DNA of 64,000 nucleotides, from positions 29,528,968 to 29,592,967 of the forward strand of contig OZ038509.1 in the NCBI GenBank assembly GCA_964036315.1. Direction: 5' to 3'. The stretch is from Acanthosepion esculentum (taxonomy: Eukaryota; Mollusca; Cephalopoda; Sepiida; Sepiidae). How positions within the stretch are numbered: position 1 is the first letter of the stretch; every line of letters begins with the position of its first letter. The notes under the pieces are model-generated. The model had not been told where the DNA came from. It worked only from the letters and a program-made list of their open reading frames with translations, and did no database searches. Below, one piece after another: positions 63,982 through 64,000 of the stretch. The translations under genes and the position numbers were made by a program.

Positions 63982-64000
63982 GATTTTGACAATTTCCAAC

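Larger units (their letters stand above)
1..64000 (+). repeat. 217-bp satellite DNA array, head-to-tail, fills the window
   Basis: The phrase GATTTTGACAATTTCC (first base G or T) recurs at 7, 224, 441, 658 and so on to 63982. Spacing is 217 bp except where I located an indel. Summing the indels (-40 bp) over 295 units reproduces the last phase point exactly, so no unit is missing and no foreign sequence is inserted. All units lie in the same orientation. Consensus composition is A 85, T 76, G 30, C 26. The unit length is 1 modulo 3 and stops occur in every frame, so no coding capacity is seen on either strand. Both ends run off the window, so the true array is longer. This is known behaviour for centromeric or heterochromatic satellites of eukaryotes; the location on the chromosome is inference. 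I do not recognise the family by name. Confidence 0.98.

Noticed and set aside
1..64000. CRISPR array
   Set aside because: The entire 217-bp unit repeats; there are no unique spacers between short repeats and no cas genes.
1..64000. Protein-coding genes or a repetitive protein gene
   Set aside because: The unit length is 1 modulo 3, so frames rotate each monomer. Consensus stops (for example TGA at 6, 65, 75, 143, 156, 185; TAA at 48, 94, 122, 176; TAG at 108, 165) limit open stretches to about 42 codons forward and about 50 reverse.
1..64000. CENP-B box
   Set aside because: The known pattern needs TTCG....A..CGGG; the monomer has no CGGG and no matching spacing.
1..64000. Naming the host species or a known satellite family
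   Set aside because: I do not recognise the monomer. Only broad hints (AT-rich, no CpG loss, long pure array) are available, which do not identify a taxon.
1..64000. Telomeric, microsatellite or transposon-derived origin
   Set aside because: No short tandem motif, terminal inverted repeats, target-site duplications, LTR ends or reverse transcriptase traces are visible in or between units.

Overview
The whole 64 kb is one uninterrupted head-to-tail satellite DNA array. The unit is 217 bp. Counting from a GATTTTGAC phase point there are 295 complete monomers (7-63981), with 6 bases of a preceding unit at the left edge and 19 bases of a following unit at the right edge. About 273 monomers are exactly 217 bp. 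The other 22 carry the small indels I could locate (six of -6, nine of -1 and seven single-base corrections or insertions in between), and these sum to the -40 bp needed to make the coordinates close. The consensus is about 26% GC (26 C, 30 G of 217) with no CpG depletion (4 seen, about 3.6 expected). I see no gene, RNA gene, transposon, microsatellite tract, gap or orientation change. 217 is not a multiple of 3, and the consensus holds no open stretch beyond about 42 codons (forward) or 50 codons (reverse).

This is eukaryotic, most likely pericentromeric or centromeric heterochromatin from a long-read assembly. The AT richness and lack of CpG depletion fit an invertebrate (for example an insect) better than a vertebrate, but I do not recognise the monomer and cannot name the organism.

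Monomers fall into a dozen or so haplotype classes, defined by linked variants at monomer positions 1/217, 17, 48-50, 61-62, 86, 95, 102, 110, 130, 136-144 and 191-202. The classes recur in fixed order as modules. One four-monomer module (C-D-E'-F) occurs about ten times. Another (G-A-E-A') occurs fourteen times complete, plus once cut by the right edge. Layout: 0-3.2 kb, two C-D-E'-F modules spaced 1519 bp; 3.26-6.56 kb, a segment repeated at 32.1-35.4 kb; 6.7-9.4 kb, a segment repeated at 19.7 and 35.9 kb; 9.4-11.9 kb, irregular monomers; 12.0-16.4 kb, a 10-mer tandem duplication (2170 bp); 16.87-24.84 kb, duplicated almost perfectly at 33.14-41.11 kb; 24.7-31 kb, a distinct lineage (markers CCATATGG, TTGTAC, CGCGAT, GTTCCTG); 41.66-44.25 kb, a 6-mer duplication (1296 bp); 44.9-51.4 kb, a 15-mer duplication (3254 bp) with a third copy at 57.69 kb; 50.9-57.8 kb, a 16-mer duplication (3466 bp); 58.04-62.6 kb, a copy of 25.3-29.86 kb. 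Periods of 6, 7, 10, 15, 16 and 75 monomers therefore coexist, as expected from repeated unequal exchange rather than one fixed higher-order repeat.

Each monomer carries a compact set of structural motifs: a dyad ATCGATA-TGG-TATCGAT, a 14-bp perfect palindrome, a CAATAA/TTATTG inverted repeat, and four A4 tracts in helical phase running into the dyad. The dyad half is among the best conserved parts of the unit. These are the best candidates for protein-binding or nucleosome-positioning elements.
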